Below, piece after piece: positions 23,713 to 32,447 of a stretch of 34,448 nucleotides of DNA. Each line of letters starts with the position of its first letter. Position 1 is the stretch's first letter. The translations under genes were made by a program, and so were the position numbers. The DNA is from Acidobacteriota bacterium (GTDB taxonomy: Bacteria; Acidobacteriota; Thermoanaerobaculia; Multivoradales; J023). Below the pieces are notes generated by a model, which worked only from the letters and a program-made list of their open reading frames with translations, made no database searches and was not told the origin of the DNA. The stretch covers positions 1 to 34,448 of the forward strand of contig JAJCXO010000134.1 in assembly GCA_029263395.1 (NCBI GenBank), read 5' to 3'.

Positions 23713-26700
23713 GTGAACTCATCAGACATGAATATCAACCGGATCGAGCCAGCCGTAGCTCTCCGAGACCAGCGGATTTTCATCACCGGTGCGACGGGTT
23801 TTGTCGGCAAGGTGCTGGTCGAAAAGTTACTTTGGTCGATTCCTGACGTCGGCCGCCTTGTCCTGTTGATTCGCCCCGGCTCGGGGCTCGACGGCGAGGA
23901 ACGGTTCCAGACCGAGATCGCCGAGTCCCCGATCATGGCTCGGCTGCGGGCACGACATCAGGACGGCTGGGCATCCTGGTTGGCGAGTAAGGTCGAGGTG
24001 GTGGCCGGCGACCTTGGCCAGGATCACTTTGGTCTCGACGAGGACGCCTATCGTGGGCTCTGCCAGCGGATCGATCGAGTGGTGGCGAGTGCTGCGACGG
24101 TGACGTTTGACGAACGGCTCGACCGGGCGTTGGAGCTCAACACCCGTGGTGCGGCCCGGACGCTGGCGTTGGCGCGGGATGCGGGCAACGTGCCGCTGCT
24201 GCAGGTTTCGACGGCGTTTGTCAGCGGTCGTCGTCGCGGGGCAATTCCCGAACAGATTGTGGATGCCGAGGCGGTGGATCTCGATGCGACCCTGGCGTCG
24301 TTGGAAGTGGCGGCCGCAACACTCCAGGCATCCGGCGAACGCTCGGATAGCGAGTGGGTGGCAGCCGGTGCAGCGCAGGCGGAACGGTTCGGATTCAACG
24401 ACATTTACACCTTGACCAAGGCCCTCGGTGAACGTCTGTTGGACCGTGACCGCGGGTTGGTGCCGCTGGCGATTTTGCGACCGGCGATTGTCGAAAGCGC
24501 CGCGACGGAGCCGATCCCGGGCTGGATCGAAGCGGTCCGGGTGTCTGATCCGTTGCTGGCGGCTTATGGCCGCGGACGCACGGCTGAGTTTCCCGGATCG
24601 GCGGATGTTCCCCTCGAATTAATTCCGGTCGACTATGTGGTGCATGCCTTGATCGCCGCCTTGGCAGCGTTGCCGCCAGGTCTTGAGGCGGGGCACGTCG
24701 AGACGGGGCGCGTCGATGAGGGGCACGCAGAGCCAGGGTCACCCGTGCCGGTCTACCAACTGGGCTCGAGTCGCCATCCGATCACCCTCGGTCAGCTGAT
24801 GGCTTATGCGCGGCGGGGGTTTGCGCGGTCGCCGTTGCGGGACGAAAGTGGGGCGCCCATTGCGGTTGGCGAGGCGCGGTTCACCGAGCCTGATCAGTAC
24901 CTTCAGGGGTTGATGTCGCAACGCAAGCGGGTGCGCGCTCTCGCACGTTGGGTGCCGCGTCGACGCAGCTCGCGCACCCGGCTGGCCCTCGGCAGCGCCG
25001 AGCGGACGTTCGACCACCTTATTCATTTGCTGGCGGTGTATCGCCCCTACCTGAGCCATGGTGCGAGTTACGACGATGCCCAGACTCGGCAGCTGTGGAG
25101 CCGTCTGTCCGCGGCGGATCAAGCGACGTTCCCGTTCGATGTCGAGGCGATCGACTGGCCGTCCTATGTTGCCGACGTCCATGTGCCGGGGCTGGTGCGT
25201 TTTGCGCTCAAAGCCGAGACCGGAGCCCCGGTGCCCGTGCCGGAGGAGGACCGTGAACGTGCGGACGTCATTCTGTCCCGCGCAACTGGCCATGCAGCCG
25301 AGGCCAACACGGTGTTCGAGCTGTTTGCGGCGACTGCCGAAGCCTACCCGGACGTGATGGCGTTTCAGATTTGTCGTCAGGGTCGGTGGCTGCGGTATAC
25401 CTACCGTCAGGCACTGACGACCACCGCTAACCTCGCGGCACACTTGGCGGAGTCCTTCGAGGTTGGGCGCGGTGACCGGGTGGTGTTGCTGTCGACGGGG
25501 TGTCCCGAGTGGGTGCTGACAACCCTGGCGGTCCATCGCCTTGGGGCCACTACGGTGCCGATCGATCCACAATGGCCGGCGGACGAAGTGGTGCAGGCGG
25601 CAGCGTTGGTCGAGGCGAAGTTGATCTGTGCGGCGCCGCCGTTGGCGGCGGTGGCATCAGCGGAAGGTTTGGGCTGTCCGGTGGTGGCGCTGGCGGCACC
25701 GTTTGTACCCGAGCCCGACGTCGGCCTGATGGCCCCGTCTGAGGCGGCGGCCCCGTCTGAGGCAGAAGCACCGCCGGTGGATTCAGTCGGCTCGATCGAT
25801 GACTTGGCGAGCATCATCTTCACTAGCGGCACCACCGTGGCACCCAAAGCGGTGCCTCTCACCCACGGCAACTACTTGTCCAACGTCCGCGATCTAGTGC
25901 CTTTGATGCACCTGACGCGGGAACGTCTACTGTCCGTCCTGCCGATCCACCATGTGTTCGAACAGATGGTCGGCTGGTTGGTGCCGATGACCGGCGGCAG
26001 CACCTTCAGTTACGTCGCCGAGATCAAACCTGCCGAAATCAACTGGATGATGAACACCACCAAACCGACAGTACTGGTTGCGGTGCCACGGTTGCTCGAG
26101 CTGTTGCACAACGGGATCCAGAAGAGCGTCGAGGCCGGCGGCCCGTTTCTTGCGGGAGTCTTCAAGGTGCTGTTTGCCCTCAGCCGGCGCAAGAATGGCG
26201 AAAACGGACACAAGTTATTCAAGAAGGTGCACCAGAAGTTTGGCGGCTCTCTGCGGCGCATCGCGACGGGTGGCTCGGCCCTCGAACCAACCCTGGGCCG
26301 TAGCTTCCAGCTCATGGGTTTTAAGGTGGGCGAAGGCTACGGCATGACCGAAACCAGCCCGGTGTTGTCGGTCAATCAGTGGCAGGGTATCCGTTTTGGC
26401 TCAGTAGGCCAGAAGCTGGCGAGCGTCGAGATCGACCTGCGACCACCAGCCGACGGTGCAAGTGGCGTGGCCGAGGGGGCTGGCGAAGTGTGGGTGAAGG
26501 GGCCGAATGTGATGTCGGGCTATTACCAAAACCCCGAGGCGACGGCGGCGGTGATGTTGGACGGCTGGCTCAACACCGGCGATATCGGCTTTTTCGATGA
26601 CGACGGTTACCTGCACCTGGCTGGCCGGACCAAAGACGTGATCGTCACCAGCGCTGGCAAGAATGTCTACCCGGAAGAGGTAGAGGTGCGCTACCGAGAG

Positions 26701-27225
26701 CTGCCGGGAGTGGCCGAATTGGTGGTCTTGGGGCTGCCGGGGGAGAGTGGTGGCGAGCGGGTGACGGCCCTGGTGGTGCCGACGCCGGACGCCAGCGAGG
26801 AGGCGATTCGCGCCGCTTTCACCGCCCGTTCTGCCGACGTGCCGAGCTACCAGCAGATAGTGGGCGTCGAGTTTTGGCGGGGTGACTTGCCCAAAACGAC
26901 CACCATGAAAGTCAAACGGGCTGTGCTCAGAGACGCGGTCTTGGCCGGTGAGCGCGGTTCGGGTAAGGCGACACTGGCTCCGACAGCTGCGCCTGAAGAG
27001 GAACGCAGTGCGTCCGAAGCGGCGGTGGTCGAGACGCTGGCCCGGCTGGCTCGCGCCCGTCCGGATCTGCTACGGGCCAGTGATCGGCTCGCCGATCTTG
27101 GGGTAGATTCCCTCACCCGGGTCGAGCTGGTTGGCGAGCTCGAGGCGCGGTTTGGGTTGCGGGTCGAAGACGACACCGCGGCATCCCTAGATCGCGTGCA
27201 GGATCTTTTCGACTTGACCAGCTAG
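23713..27225 (+). CDS. Fused acyl reductase - adenylation - acyl carrier protein (permuted CAR-like enzyme)
   Basis: GTG 23713 follows GGAGG at 7 nt. The 1,170 residues hold three modules. (1) A male-sterility/fatty-acyl-reductase type NAD(P)H domain: TGATGFVG (25-32), STAFVSGRRRG (166-176), catalytic Tyr232-xxx-Lys236, and the helical sterile-type part to about 510. (2) An adenylate-forming ligase, about 530-1075: FTSGTTVAPKAVPL (703-716), GYGMTE (875-880), NTGD (955-958), GRTKDVIVTSAGKNVYP and catalytic Lys1066 (TTTMKVKR). (3) A carrier domain with LGVDSLTRVEL, phosphopantetheine site Ser1133. Carboxylic acid reductases run A-T-R; this is R-A-T. It probably activates a fatty acid, loads it on its own carrier and reduces it to aldehyde or alcohol, as for wax or ether lipids; this is inference. 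A 4'-phosphopantetheinyl transferase must act in trans. Confidence 0.9.
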   Translation: MNSSDMNINRIEPAVALRDQRIFITGATGFVGKVLVEKLLWSIPDVGRLVLLIRPGSGLDGEERFQTEIAESPIMARLRARHQDGWASWLASKVEVVAGDLGQDHFGLDEDAYRGLCQRIDRVVASAATVTFDERLDRALELNTRGAARTLALARDAGNVPLLQVSTAFVSGRRRGAIPEQIVDAEAVDLDATLASLEVAAATLQASGERSDSEWVAAGAAQAERFGFNDIYTLTKALGERLLDRDRGLVPLAILRPAIVESAATEPIPGWIEAVRVSDPLLAAYGRGRTAEFPGSADVPLELIPVDYVVHALIAALAALPPGLEAGHVETGRVDEGHAEPGSPVPVYQLGSSRHPITLGQLMAYARRGFARSPLRDESGAPIAVGEARFTEPDQYLQGLMSQRKRVRALARWVPRRRSSRTRLALGSAERTFDHLIHLLAVYRPYLSHGASYDDAQTRQLWSRLSAADQATFPFDVEAIDWPSYVADVHVPGLVRFALKAETGAPVPVPEEDRERADVILSRATGHAAEANTVFELFAATAEAYPDVMAFQICRQGRWLRYTYRQALTTTANLAAHLAESFEVGRGDRVVLLSTGCPEWVLTTLAVHRLGATTVPIDPQWPADEVVQAAALVEAKLICAAPPLAAVASAEGLGCPVVALAAPFVPEPDVGLMAPSEAAAPSEAEAPPVDSVGSIDDLASIIFTSGTTVAPKAVPLTHGNYLSNVRDLVPLMHLTRERLLSVLPIHHVFEQMVGWLVPMTGGSTFSYVAEIKPAEINWMMNTTKPTVLVAVPRLLELLHNGIQKSVEAGGPFLAGVFKVLFALSRRKNGENGHKLFKKVHQKFGGSLRRIATGGSALEPTLGRSFQLMGFKVGEGYGMTETSPVLSVNQWQGIRFGSVGQKLASVEIDLRPPADGASGVAEGAGEVWVKGPNVMSGYYQNPEATAAVMLDGWLNTGDIGFFDDDGYLHLAGRTKDVIVTSAGKNVYPEEVEVRYRELPGVAELVVLGLPGESGGERVTALVVPTPDASEEAIRAAFTARSADVPSYQQIVGVEFWRGDLPKTTTMKVKRAVLRDAVLAGERGSGKATLAPTAAPEEERSASEAAVVETLARLARARPDLLRASDRLADLGVDSLTRVELVGELEARFGLRVEDDTAASLDRVQDLFDLTS

Positions 27226-27246
27226 ATCTGCCAACCTTGGGCTACG

Positions 27247-28962
27247 ATGTTCAAAACCTTCCCCGCCCAGATCTCGTCGGTGCTACGCAGCCAGCGCGGG
27301 CACCGCAATCTTGGCGCGCTGGTGCGCTTCTTCCTGGTGCTGGCGGCGATGATCACGGTCTACTCGATCCTGTTTCACGTCCTGATGTTGCGGGAGGGGC
27401 AGGAACACACCTGGATCACGGGCTTCTATTGGACCCTCACGGTGATGTCGACCCTCGGCTTCGGCGACATTACCTTCCACACCGATGTCGGTCGGCTGTT
27501 CTCGATTGTGGTGCTGATTTCGGGCACGATCTTTTTGCTCGTGTTGCTACCTTTTACGTTCATCGAGTTCTTTTTTGTACCGTGGATGAATGCTCAGGCA
27601 GCGCTGCGGGCGCCCCGTCAGCTGCCAGCGAAAACCCGCGGCCACGTTTTGCTGGCGCATTACGATACGGTGAGCACTGCCTTGATCCGTCGACTCGACC
27701 GCTACAAGTACAGTTATGCACTCTTGGTGGCGGAGGTTGATGAGGCTCTGACCCTCGACGATCAAGGGATCAATGTCATGGTTGGCCCCTTGGACGATCC
27801 CGAGACGTGGCGACGGGCGCGGGTCGACAAGGCGGCCTTGGTCGCCAGTACCGCAAGTGATGTCACCAACACCAGTGTGGCGTTTACGGTGCGGGCGCTC
27901 GCCCAGGACGTTCCGATCATCACCTCGGCGGTGGACGAGGCGTCGGTGGACATCCTCAAGCTGGCCGGCAGCAGTTCGGTGTTACGTCTCGAAGAGATGC
28001 TCGGCGAGTCGTTCGCCCGCGGTTTTGTCGGCGGCGACGCGATGTCGCATGTCATCGGTCAATTTGATGATCTGTTGATTGCCGAGGCCACCGCCCATCG
28101 TACGCCCTTGGTCGGCAAAACTCTCCGTGAAAGCGGGCTGCGCCAGAATCTGGGGGTGACCGTGGTCGGGATTTGGGAGCGGGGCAGCTTCGAACCGGCT
28201 CGCCCAGAGACCATGATTCAGGATCACACGGTGCTGCTGCTGGCGGGGTCGAAGGACCATTTTCTCCGCTACGACGAGTTCTTCTGTATCTACAACGTCT
28301 CGGTTGCGCCGGTGGTCATTCTTGGGGGTGGCCGGGTGGGCCGGGCTACGGCCCGTTCCTTGGCGAAGCGGGAGGTCGACTACCGGATTGTCGAAGTGTT
28401 GCCGGAGCGCATTCTCGATACGACCAAATATGTGCATGGCAGCGCTGCCGATTTGGAGGTGCTCGAGCAAGCCGGCATCCGCGAGGCCCCCGCCGTCGTG
28501 ATCACCACCCATGACGACGAGCTCAACATTTACCTCACTATCTACTGCCGGCAGTTACGCCCGGACATCCAGATTCTGGGTCGCGTGACCGAGGAGCGTC
28601 ACGTGGCGAACCTGCATCGTGCGGGGGCGGACAGCGTCCATTCGTATGCCTCCCTGGGTGCCAATGAGATGATGAATCTGTTGCAGCGCAGCAAGATCTT
28701 GCTGGTGGCAGAGGGTCTGTATTTGTTCGAAGTACGGGTGCCGGCCGAACTGGCGGAGCGGACCATTGCACAGTCGGCGATCCGCGAGCGGACCGAATGC
28801 AGCATAGTGGCGATCCGCACCAGCCAAGGGATTGAAGTGGTGCCAAACCCCGGGACGGAGCTGCCGGGAGACGCGGCCATCGTCCTGATCGGGTCTCGCG
28901 AAGCCGAACAGAAGTTCCTCGAGATCTGGGGCGAAAGCTGTTCGGTCGGCTATCAGCAATAG
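27247..28962 (+). CDS. Two-TM potassium channel with two RCK (TrkA-N/C) modules
   Basis: The 571 residues contain TM1 (about 25-47), a pore with selectivity filter TLGFGD (69-74), TM2 (about 83-110), then two RCK units in tandem. In the first, the nucleotide loop is degenerate (GHVLLAHYDTV, 132-142). In the second it is canonical (VVILGGGRVGRATARSL, 356-372), followed by TrkA-C-like EVRVPAELAERTI and IVAIRTSQGI. Having both RCKs on one chain resembles GsuK and BK channels rather than MthK, which gains its second RCK by internal initiation. K+ conductance is expected at the inner membrane, gated by a nucleotide or ion bound to the RCK ring. It starts 21 nt after the reductase-ligase gene and may be cotranscribed, with no obvious functional link. 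A 15-nt direct repeat (TATCAGCAATAG twice) surrounds its stop. Confidence 0.93.
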   Translation: MFKTFPAQISSVLRSQRGHRNLGALVRFFLVLAAMITVYSILFHVLMLREGQEHTWITGFYWTLTVMSTLGFGDITFHTDVGRLFSIVVLISGTIFLLVLLPFTFIEFFFVPWMNAQAALRAPRQLPAKTRGHVLLAHYDTVSTALIRRLDRYKYSYALLVAEVDEALTLDDQGINVMVGPLDDPETWRRARVDKAALVASTASDVTNTSVAFTVRALAQDVPIITSAVDEASVDILKLAGSSSVLRLEEMLGESFARGFVGGDAMSHVIGQFDDLLIAEATAHRTPLVGKTLRESGLRQNLGVTVVGIWERGSFEPARPETMIQDHTVLLLAGSKDHFLRYDEFFCIYNVSVAPVVILGGGRVGRATARSLAKREVDYRIVEVLPERILDTTKYVHGSAADLEVLEQAGIREAPAVVITTHDDELNIYLTIYCRQLRPDIQILGRVTEERHVANLHRAGADSVHSYASLGANEMMNLLQRSKILLVAEGLYLFEVRVPAELAERTIAQSAIRERTECSIVAIRTSQGIEVVPNPGTELPGDAAIVLIGSREAEQKFLEIWGESCSVGYQQ

Positions 28963-28995
28963 CCCTATCAGCAATAGCGTTATCTGCGCAGTAGC

Positions 28996-31080
28996 TCAGT
29001 TGGGGTCTTTGTTTTTGGCCAGTGCGGCGGCAATGGCGGCTGGCGCTTTCGAATGCTGTACGCCATGTTGCCAATACCGCAGGGCTTCGTCGCGTCGGTT
29101 CTGGTGCATCAACACCTCACCGAGTTCCAGATAAGCCCGATCTCCTGTTGGGTCGAGGGTGATGGCGCGGCGGAAGCTTTCGATCGCCTGGTCGAACTGT
29201 TCGAGTTCAACTTGGGCTAGGCCGAGATAGAGCCAAGCGGGGTCCATCACGGGTCGCAGCTCAACCGCTCGGGTGAGATGTTTCAGAGCCTCTTCGTTGC
29301 GGTGGTCGCGCAACAACATTGCACCGAGATTGAAATGGGTTTCGGGGCGTTCCGAGCCATCTTCCAAGGCCTTGAACATGTGGCTGATGGCGATTTGGTT
29401 GTTGCCGAGTCGTGATTCTGCGAGGGCGAGGATATCCCGCGCCATCGGAAAGTCAGGCGACACTTTCAAGATCTGCTCCAAGGCGTGTTTGGCAGCCGCT
29501 GGGCGTCGCAGCTGAAGGTGTCCGTTGGCGAGCTCGAAGTAGGGCTCGAGCCCTGCCGGTTGGGCAGCGGGCAGGCGTTGTTCTAATCCGTTCATGGCGG
29601 CCAGCAGCCTGCCGCCTGTGACGTCGAGGGCCGCAACCGCACGATAGACGTCTGCCAGCGCACCGGACGGGCCACGCTCCGGGTACAACAGCTGGACGTC
29701 TTCGATCTCGGGAGTGGTTTCCGGCTTAGGCGCGATCAGCTCGGGTCCGCCGGGTTGTCGACGGATGAAATGGTCGGTCATCGTGACCCGAACCACGTCT
29801 TCGGGGCGTCGCTTCTGCATATGACACCCGACACAGTTGTCGACGGCGACGTCTGGCAGGGGGGGAGTGCCTTCAGAAAGGTTGGTGTCTGCGGTCATGG
29901 CTTCGAGGCCACAAGCGTCGACTTCGTGACATTGGAGACACGCCGCTCGGTAGTGGGAGGCACGGTCTGCGACCGGTACTTTGCGATGCGGATCGTGACA
30001 ATTGAGGCAGCTCAGCTCGCCTGCACTTTCGATAAAGCAGCGGCTTTGTTCCAACCGATAGGGGTGATGGTTGATTTCGAACCGATCGCTGCTGTCGCGT
30101 CCAGGTTCGTCGATCTCCATCTGTACAATGTAATCAGCAAGCGCTTGGCCAGGGTGGAAGGCATAGGTGTGGGTTCCGAACCGGCGCTGACCGGCGATCG
30201 CCACGGTCGGCTGCAGGTGGCATTGGTAACACACGTCATCGCGCAATCGAGGTTCGAGGTCTCCCGGGTTGACGATGGTGGAGTAGACCGCCTTGAAGTC
30301 GACCGTTTCTTGCATCGCGGCGCGGGCATGGTCTGCCCCTGGTCCGTGGCAGCGTTGGCAACCTATACCGGTCGGCAGTTCCTCGGGAAAGAAGTGGGGC
30401 GCGGTGGCGACGTCGCTACCGATTTCGACCTCGGGGTAGGCGTTGTGGCAGAACATGCACTCGCGGCGTACCCGGCGTTGCATCCCGAGGTGGTCTGGGC
30501 GGTCGAAGCCCGGGGCCACGTCCCACGTCTGGGTCTGGGAATACCAGGCGATGGGCATCTGGTAGAGGTTCCCGGACGGGGTTCCGAAGAGATAGGTGCG
30601 GGAGTGGTTGCCCGATCCTAGAATCCAGTCGACTTCCTGTTCCAAGACATTGATCGGTTGGCCTTCGGAGTCGAGTTGATGACGATGCATGACCAAGCGG
30701 TCGTCGTCGCGCCGTTCCATCCGGTAATGGCGTCGCGACGGTTCGTGGAAGAAACCCTCGGATTCGAAGTCTTCGATGAACTTTGCCGGCTCCGGGCGGT
30801 AAAACGATTGCGCCATCGCAACCTCTTGGTAGGACTCGTACAGGTCGCGATGACAGGCGCCGCACAATTCGTCGGCGACATAACCTGGAGCCGCGCCGCC
30901 GGTGACCTGGTGGCCGCGGACGGCGAGGGGATCCGGCGCCTCAGGCTGGCTCTCGTCAGCCGGTGGGATGGGGTCTCCGCTGCTGGCCAACGGCGACAGC
31001 AGCCAAACGGCAACCAACAACCCGGTCAGTGCGACCGCCCCGCCGAGGCTTGGTCGCCAGCGTACCCAAAACTTTTCCAT
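28996..31080 (-). CDS. Seven-haem cytochrome c with C-terminal TPR domain
   Basis: A single N-terminal hydrophobic segment (about 13-31) directs the 694-residue protein to the periplasmic side. Seven CxxCH sites are present: Cys73 (CGACH), 208 (CMFCH), 241 (CQRCH in GIGCQRCHGPGADH), 284 (CYQCH), 358 (CLNCH), 381 (CLQCH) and 416 (CVGCH). The His-rich spacing resembles the cytochrome c554 / doubled-CxxCH group. Residues about 475-680 are TPR helices (RPETHFNLGAMLLRDHRNEE, DPAWLYLGLAQVELEQFDQA, DRAYLELGEVLMHQNRRDEA). It is probably an electron-transfer protein or oxidoreductase with a protein-docking TPR module. No partner gene is adjacent. ATG 31080 opens MEKFWVRW, a positive-inside lead. It is transcribed divergently from the acetyltransferase gene. 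Confidence 0.92.
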   Translation of the reverse strand: MEKFWVRWRPSLGGAVALTGLLVAVWLLSPLASSGDPIPPADESQPEAPDPLAVRGHQVTGGAAPGYVADELCGACHRDLYESYQEVAMAQSFYRPEPAKFIEDFESEGFFHEPSRRHYRMERRDDDRLVMHRHQLDSEGQPINVLEQEVDWILGSGNHSRTYLFGTPSGNLYQMPIAWYSQTQTWDVAPGFDRPDHLGMQRRVRRECMFCHNAYPEVEIGSDVATAPHFFPEELPTGIGCQRCHGPGADHARAAMQETVDFKAVYSTIVNPGDLEPRLRDDVCYQCHLQPTVAIAGQRRFGTHTYAFHPGQALADYIVQMEIDEPGRDSSDRFEINHHPYRLEQSRCFIESAGELSCLNCHDPHRKVPVADRASHYRAACLQCHEVDACGLEAMTADTNLSEGTPPLPDVAVDNCVGCHMQKRRPEDVVRVTMTDHFIRRQPGGPELIAPKPETTPEIEDVQLLYPERGPSGALADVYRAVAALDVTGGRLLAAMNGLEQRLPAAQPAGLEPYFELANGHLQLRRPAAAKHALEQILKVSPDFPMARDILALAESRLGNNQIAISHMFKALEDGSERPETHFNLGAMLLRDHRNEEALKHLTRAVELRPVMDPAWLYLGLAQVELEQFDQAIESFRRAITLDPTGDRAYLELGEVLMHQNRRDEALRYWQHGVQHSKAPAAIAAALAKNKDPN

Positions 31081-31151
31081 GTTCGAAATCTTAGCTCAGT
31101 ACGCGAAGTTTAGAGCCCCTCGCTCAGTGATGAAGTCCCTGGCCGGATTTA

Positions 31152-31175
31152 CGAAGAGTCAAGGCAGACTCTTCG
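31152..31175. promoter_or_regulatory. Perfect hairpin in the divergent intergenic region
   Basis: CGAAGAGTC-AAGGCA-GACTCTTCG, a 9-bp perfect inverted repeat with a 6-nt loop, lies between the divergent cytochrome and acetyltransferase genes and about 70 nt before the latter. It could be an operator or a leader hairpin. Confidence 0.45.
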
Positions 31176-31247
31176 CTCCGGCACTAGACGGGACTCGTGA
31201 CCTATGGGAACGTCAGCAGTGGAGATCAGCAGATTTGGAGGACAACC

Positions 31248-31997
31248 GTGAACCACGATGATTCGACGCCAGTGAACGCCTTGGGGGAGCCGATCGGTCA
31301 GCCTCTCCTGGATTGGTCACCGCCTCCGGTGCCGCAGCGTGAGGTGATCGAAGGCCGCTGGTGTCAGCTCGAGCCGGCTGATCCCGAGCGTCACGCGGCG
31401 GAGCTGTATGAGGCGTTTAGGGAGGATACCGAGGGGCGCGTCTGGACGTATTCGTTTAGCGGTCCGTTCGACACTCTTGCCAGCTACCGTGCTTGGATGG
31501 AGTCGAAGTGCATGGGCTCCGATCCGATGTTTTTTGCCGTGCGGGAACACGAGTCTCAGCGCGCCCTGGGTTTGCTCAGTTATCTGAGGCTCAATCCGCA
31601 GATGGGGGTGATCGAAATCGGTCACATCAGCTATTCGCCGCGACTGCAGAACACAACCGCCGCCACCGAGGCGATGTTTTTGATGATGCGCCGCGCCTTT
31701 GAGCTCGGCTATCGGCGTTTGGAGTGGAAGTGTGATGCGCTCAACACTGGGTCGGTGCGAGCCGCGCTGCGCTTGGGATTTCAGTCCGAGGGTACCTTTC
31801 GTCAAGCGGTGATCTACAAGGGTAGGAACCGCGATACCCATTGGTTTTCGATCATCGATCAGGAGTGGCCGCCGCTCCGTCGTCGATTTGAGGCCTGGCT
31901 CGATCCAAGTAATTTTGATGCCTCGGGACAGCAACGCACAGCCCTGCGAGAGATCGAGCTAACGCAGAGCGCCGCGGGACAGTGTGGTTTGGGATGA
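31248..31997 (+). CDS. GNAT-family N-acetyltransferase (RimJ/RimL type)
   Basis: GTG 31248 is chosen because GGAGG (31237-31241) lies 6 nt upstream; the 249-residue product is typical. Family marks are PQREVIEGRWCQLEPADPER, GPFDTLASYRAWM, MFFAVREHESQRALGLLSYL, IEIGHISYSPRLQNTTAATE (acetyl-CoA site) and the highly conserved ELGYRRLEWKCDALN, ALRLGFQSEGTFRQ and KGRNRDTHWFSIID. These enzymes transfer an acetyl group from acetyl-CoA to an amine such as a protein N-terminus or small molecule; the acceptor here is unknown. The stop is 3 nt before the first copy of the duplicated structured element. Confidence 0.93.
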   Translation: MNHDDSTPVNALGEPIGQPLLDWSPPPVPQREVIEGRWCQLEPADPERHAAELYEAFREDTEGRVWTYSFSGPFDTLASYRAWMESKCMGSDPMFFAVREHESQRALGLLSYLRLNPQMGVIEIGHISYSPRLQNTTAATEAMFLMMRRAFELGYRRLEWKCDALNTGSVRAALRLGFQSEGTFRQAVIYKGRNRDTHWFSIIDQEWPPLRRRFEAWLDPSNFDASGQQRTALREIELTQSAAGQCGLG

Positions 31998-32000
31998 GTG

Positions 32001-32209
32001 TAGTTAGATCTCGTCCCAGAACGCCGGTTGTCCGGAAGCCCCCTGTGGACTGCGCGCGCTGCTGCGTAACTCGCCTCGGTGCCCTAATGTTTGCCAACTC
32101 TATTGGTTACAATAGTTTGGAGAGCTAGGAGCTGCTCTCTTGCTCATACATACTCGCCGCGTGCTCGCTCCACAGGGGCCTCCCTGGGAGACGAGAAACG
32201 GGTTTCCGG
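32001..32209 (+). ncRNA. Candidate structured RNA element, copy 1
   Basis: Core 32010-32195 (186 nt) folds end to end: CTCGTCCCAG (32010-32019) against CTGGGAGACGAG (32184-32195), and CCCCTGTGGA (32040-32049) exactly against TCCACAGGGG (32169-32178). Inside are a hairpin CCAA-CT-CTATTG / CAATAG-T-TTGG with loop GTTA (32094-32120) and GAGAGC / GCTCTC next to it. A second copy follows directly. Sequence conservation is highest in the 3' part (43 identical bases, 32136-32178 versus 32366-32408). No start codon or protein-like frame is conserved between copies. Strand is given as that of the downstream gene and is not proven. Known-class membership (e.g. 6S RNA) cannot be excluded. Confidence 0.6.
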
Positions 32210-32217
32210 ATGCAATC

Positions 32218-32440
32218 TAGTTAGATCTCGTCCCAGAACGCCGGGCCTCCGGTCGCCCCCTGTGAACTGCGCGGCCTGGGCGGCCCCCTGGCTGCGTAAC
32301 TCGCCTCGGCGGCCTGATGTCTGCCAAGCCTATCGATTACAATAGTTTGGAGCGCCAGGATCTGTTCTCTTGCTCATACATACTCGCCGCGTGCTCGCTC
32401 CACAGGGGGCTCCCTAGGAGTCGAGAGGCTTTCCAGGAGG
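32218..32440 (+). ncRNA. Candidate structured RNA element, copy 2
   Basis: Core 32227-32425. It repeats copy 1 with scattered changes and a ~13-nt GC insertion near 32275. Pairing is kept: GCCCCCTGTG (32255-32264) with CACAGGGGGC (32401-32410), and an outer CTCG...CGAG closure. The inner hairpin keeps CCAA/TTGG and most of CTATCG/CAATAG. The 3' end runs straight into the ribosome site AGGAGG (32435-32440) of the beta-lactamase gene, so this copy would lie in its 5' leader. That position suggests a cis-regulatory role. Confidence 0.6.
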
Positions 32441-32447
32441 ATATAGA

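Noticed and set aside
28980-29000. tRNA-like D-arm sequence (TAGCTCAGTTGG) beside the K+ channel stop
   Set aside because: No acceptor stem, anticodon arm or T arm follows; the sequence is the antisense of the last codons of the cytochrome gene.
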